NCBI GenBank assembly: GCA_902800965.1
Contig: CADCGK010000013.1
Span: 1-64,000, forward strand
DNA from: an uncultured Bacteroidia bacterium
GTDB lineage: Bacteria; Bacteroidota; Bacteroidia; Bacteroidales; F082
Direction of reading: 5' to 3'
DNA length: 64,000 nt
The notes beneath the pieces were generated by a model. It did not search any database, was not told the origin of the DNA, and saw nothing but the letters and a program-made list of their open reading frames with translations. Positions within the stretch are counted from its first letter, which is position 1. Each line of letters opens with the position of its first letter. Position numbers and translations under genes: made by a program. Below are positions 61,681 through 64,000 of this stretch, one piece after another.

Positions 61681-63246
61681 ATGATAAAAAGAACTTTACT
61701 CCTTATTGCAATGGTGGCACTCGTTGCACCTTGCGTCATGCAAGCCCAAACCAAAGACATGTGGGATTATGTGACTTCGTTCCATACCACCACAGGACGT
61801 CAGCAAAACATTGCCTCCGACGGCCAATATATTTACACCAGCACCTATTCCAAGGCGCCAGGCAACAATCCGCCCGTCAACTCCATGTTCTACAAATACG
61901 ACTTCGATGGCAACCTCATAGAGGAATTCGACATCGCCGGATGCGACCATCTTCGCGACCTGACTTATGACGGACAGTATTTCTATGGTGGCAGTGCCGC
62001 CGACGGACACGAGTCGAGGCTGTACTGCGTTGACCTCGCCAACAAAACGGTGATCGGCTATGTCACCACCACGCTCGAATCCATTCGCCATTGTTCCTAC
62101 GACCCCGTCAACGACGGCTTCTGGGTCGGCACTTCAACCACCCTCGTCCGCATCAACCGCGAGGGACAGACCGTGGCCACCATCGCTGGCGTGCCGGCAT
62201 CAGGCATCTACTGCAGCGGCTCAGGCTATTTTACCGGCCCTGAGGGAGACGCCCACCTTTTCATGTTCTGCAACAACAGCATCACGCCTTACGTTTATGA
62301 CTACAACATTACCACCAACACCTTCAACAACACGCCCGTGTTGGAGTTCGCCAACACCCCAGGCTATGTGATCTACGGCGGTGCCGGCGGTGCTTTCGTA
62401 GGCGATTACAACGGCAGCCTCTGCTTCTATGGCGACTCACCGGCGAGCCCCAACTTCATCGGCATCTATTCCCTGGGCGACTCCATCGCTCCCCCAACGC
62501 CACCCACTCCACCCGAGGGCGATGTGTTCTTCGACTTCGAAGACGCCTTCATGCTGTGGACCAACATCGACGCTGACGGTGATGGTTACAAATGGGAACT
62601 CAACCGCAACTGGGGCAATTCCACCAACACTTACAGCTTGATCTCACGTTCGAGAGACGAGCTGCTCGGCATCAACCTCACGCCCGACAACTATCTCGTG
62701 ACCCCTTATAAGATCGACTGCCAGCTGCTGACCTTCAAGGCATGCGTCATGGATCCCATGTACCCCAACGAACACCTCGGCGTGGCCATCTCCACCGAAG
62801 GCAACACTGACCCCGACGACTTTATCACCATTTGGGAAACCGATATGACTGCCAAGCCTACGGGACAATGGTACGACTTCTCCGTTGACCTCCGCGACTA
62901 TGCTGGACAAGATATCTGGATTGCCTTCCGCCATTTCAACTGCAAGGACCAGTTCGCACTCATGGTTGACGACATTACCCTCGTCAGAGAATGGGACGCC
63001 GTGTCCGATAACACTGGCACTACGCTCAGCGTCTATCCCAACCCCGCCAACGACCTCGTGCAGGTGAAGAGCAAAGAGAAAGTTGACAGCTACGAGCTTT
63101 ACAACATGACGGGTGCCTTGATCCGCCGCCGCGAGGTGAATGCCACATCGTTCGAAATCGATTTACACGGCCTCTCCGCTGGTGCCTACCTCCTGAAGAC
63201 CCGTTCCGAAAGCATGACGCAGACCCAGCGGCTCGTCAAGCAGTAA
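61681..63246 (+). CDS. T9SS-secreted protein with choice-of-anchor J (cleaved adhesin-like) domain
   Basis: 521 residues. Signal peptide (MIKRTLLLIAMVALVAPCVMQAQ). Residues about 24-275 have repeated short strands (FYKYDFDGNLIEEFDIAG, YDGQYFYGGSAADG, VRINREGQTVATI) like a beta-propeller. After a Pro-rich hinge (PPTPPTPPEG), about 285-430 form a cleaved-adhesin jelly roll (VFFDFEDAFMLWTNIDADGDGYKWEL, NYLVTPYKIDC, WIAFRHFNCKDQFALMVDDITL). The last ~75 residues (TTLSVYPNPANDLVQVKS...LSAGAYLLKTRSE) are a T9SS sorting domain. Surface or secreted; ligand unknown. Confidence 0.88.
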   Translation: MIKRTLLLIAMVALVAPCVMQAQTKDMWDYVTSFHTTTGRQQNIASDGQYIYTSTYSKAPGNNPPVNSMFYKYDFDGNLIEEFDIAGCDHLRDLTYDGQYFYGGSAADGHESRLYCVDLANKTVIGYVTTTLESIRHCSYDPVNDGFWVGTSTTLVRINREGQTVATIAGVPASGIYCSGSGYFTGPEGDAHLFMFCNNSITPYVYDYNITTNTFNNTPVLEFANTPGYVIYGGAGGAFVGDYNGSLCFYGDSPASPNFIGIYSLGDSIAPPTPPTPPEGDVFFDFEDAFMLWTNIDADGDGYKWELNRNWGNSTNTYSLISRSRDELLGINLTPDNYLVTPYKIDCQLLTFKACVMDPMYPNEHLGVAISTEGNTDPDDFITIWETDMTAKPTGQWYDFSVDLRDYAGQDIWIAFRHFNCKDQFALMVDDITLVREWDAVSDNTGTTLSVYPNPANDLVQVKSKEKVDSYELYNMTGALIRRREVNATSFEIDLHGLSAGAYLLKTRSESMTQTQRLVKQ

Positions 63247-63631
63247 GCATCATCGCACAGCGGTCGATGATCTCTCCAGCGATCTGGAAGCCTTTCGAAC
63301 AAATATCTTTGTCCTGATTGCCATCGTATCCCATGGCCAGGTGTAGTGTGTCATAGCCTCGATTCACTAGCGTTAACAGTTTTCGATCTCGTTGACCTAC
63401 CATATTACGATAGTCGTCCATACTAAGCCGACGACCTTTAGCTTTCGAAATATGGAACGTAGCGTTCAAAATCAAAAGCACACCGTTCCAAAGGGTGTTG
63501 CCAGCCATCTTCACATATTTCCGATCCTGATATGACTGGGTCTCATAATCAAGTTCACCTCTTTCTTGCAATAACACCCTAGCGTTATCCACATAGCGCT
63601 GGGCTTCTTCGATTGGATTCTTTTTTTCCAT
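63236..63631 (-). CDS. DUF5618 family protein
   Basis: 131 residues, helical: KNPIEEAQRYVDNARVLLQERGELDYETQSYQDRKYVKMAGNTLWNGVLLILNA and LHLAMGYDGNQDKDICSKGFQIAGEIIDRCAMML. HEPN-like in helix pattern, but no RX4-6H motif is seen. Function unknown; often a stand-alone gene in Bacteroidota. Its 3' end overlaps the T9SS gene by 11 bp. Confidence 0.8.
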   Translation of the reverse strand: MEKKNPIEEAQRYVDNARVLLQERGELDYETQSYQDRKYVKMAGNTLWNGVLLILNATFHISKAKGRRLSMDDYRNMVGQRDRKLLTLVNRGYDTLHLAMGYDGNQDKDICSKGFQIAGEIIDRCAMMLTA

Positions 63632-63688
63632 TATAAAACGTTTTTAGGATTTAATAATTAAAGATGCAAGGTTCACTTGTTTCTCGCC

Positions 63689-63697
63689 GCAAAGATA
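63689..63697 (-). promoter_or_regulatory. -7 box for the DUF5618 gene
   Basis: The minus strand reads TATCTTTGC, 57 bp before the ATG at 63631. Confidence 0.65.
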
Positions 63698-64000
63698 AAG
63701 CATTTTTAGCAATTGTCAACACTTTTCAGTATTAATTATATCAATTAATAAAAAAATAATAAAAAACAATTTTATTTAATATAAATAACCATTTTTGCAA
63801 ATCAATTAATACATAATCCAAACTATATAAACTGCTTATTATAAAAGGTAGAACACTTTTATTTCCCCCGTAATTTGTTTTTATTTTTTTTCACCTCCCA
63901 ACTCCCCTTTTTAAAGGGGAAGCCGACACTTTTTTCATCTTCTTTTCAAAAAAAATTAAAGCAAATGCTCCTATATAAGAAAAAATTACTAATTTTGCCG
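63698..64000. other. AT-rich intergenic end of window
   Basis: No ORF of note. Holds a hairpin CCCCTTT/AAAGGGG (63904-63919) within a CCTCCCAACTCCCC...GGGGAAGCC stretch, and at 63990-63998 a TAATTTTGC promoter box facing right, presumably for a gene beyond the window. Confidence 0.5.

Noticed and set aside
63236..63631. HEPN toxin call for the DUF5618 protein
   Set aside because: No RX4-6H motif and no nucleotidyltransferase partner next to it.

Overview
The window looks like a chromosomal segment of a member of the Bacteroidota, most likely order Bacteroidales. Reasons seen in the sequence: about fifteen promoters of the Bacteroidota type (TAnnTTTG, mostly TATCTTTGC) in front of genes; two proteins that end in type IX secretion (T9SS) sorting domains; a DUF2723 membrane protein; a V-type ATPase operon with the DUF2764 subunit; a head-GIN surface protein; and a complete-looking division and cell-wall (dcw) cluster in the Bacteroidota order.

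Layout. 1-1.9 kb: T9SS surface proteins. 1.9-6.7 kb (minus): rimP-nusA-infB translation/transcription operon and tRNA-Gln. 6.8-10.8 kb: DUF2723 glycosyltransferase-like protein and lgt. 10.7-16.5 kb (minus): a head-GIN/beta-barrel protein with an ECF sigma factor and a putative anti-sigma factor, then cutC with a beta-mannosidase lipoprotein. 16.5-20.4 kb: accessory island with MNT-HEPN toxin-antitoxin, a structured non-coding stretch, an AT-rich EcoRI-type adenine methylase and a DUF262-HNH nuclease, bounded by two inverted copies of a ~230 bp foldback repeat. 20.4-26.2 kb: lipoprotein, mutS2, a small membrane protein, engB and a two-gene acyltransferase operon resembling glycine-lipid synthesis. 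26.2-41.4 kb: mraZ-rsmH-ftsL-ftsI-murE-mraY-(murD remnant)-ftsW-murG-murC-ftsQ-ftsA-ftsZ. 41.4-46 kb: a secreted protein of unknown function, purN, a lipoprotein and YitT. 46.1-46.8 kb: a Y1 (RAYT-like) transposase surrounded by REP-like palindromes. 46.8-50.7 kb (minus): secreted 5'-nucleotidase, kbl and tdh (threonine to glycine). 50.8-54.3 kb: small membrane protein, cysS and a PagL-like outer membrane protein between two REP-like foldbacks. 54.4-61.6 kb (minus): V-type ATPase operon. 61.7-64 kb: T9SS adhesin-like protein and a DUF5618 protein.

Most striking points. (1) The murD slot of the dcw cluster holds only the C-terminal third of MurD, in an intact frame but with the catalytic residues replaced. 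(2) Many gene junctions hold tandem arrays of 7-bp (sometimes 8-bp) units, each with its own sequence, usually starting at or inside the stop codon of the upstream gene. Most units contain a stop triplet, so an array of three or more places stops in all frames. One array lies in frame inside murE and one has become the tail of FtsW. (3) The inverted-repeat-bounded island joins an orphan EcoRI-type methylase to a DUF262-HNH protein by an ATGA overlap, a possible undescribed restriction-like pair.
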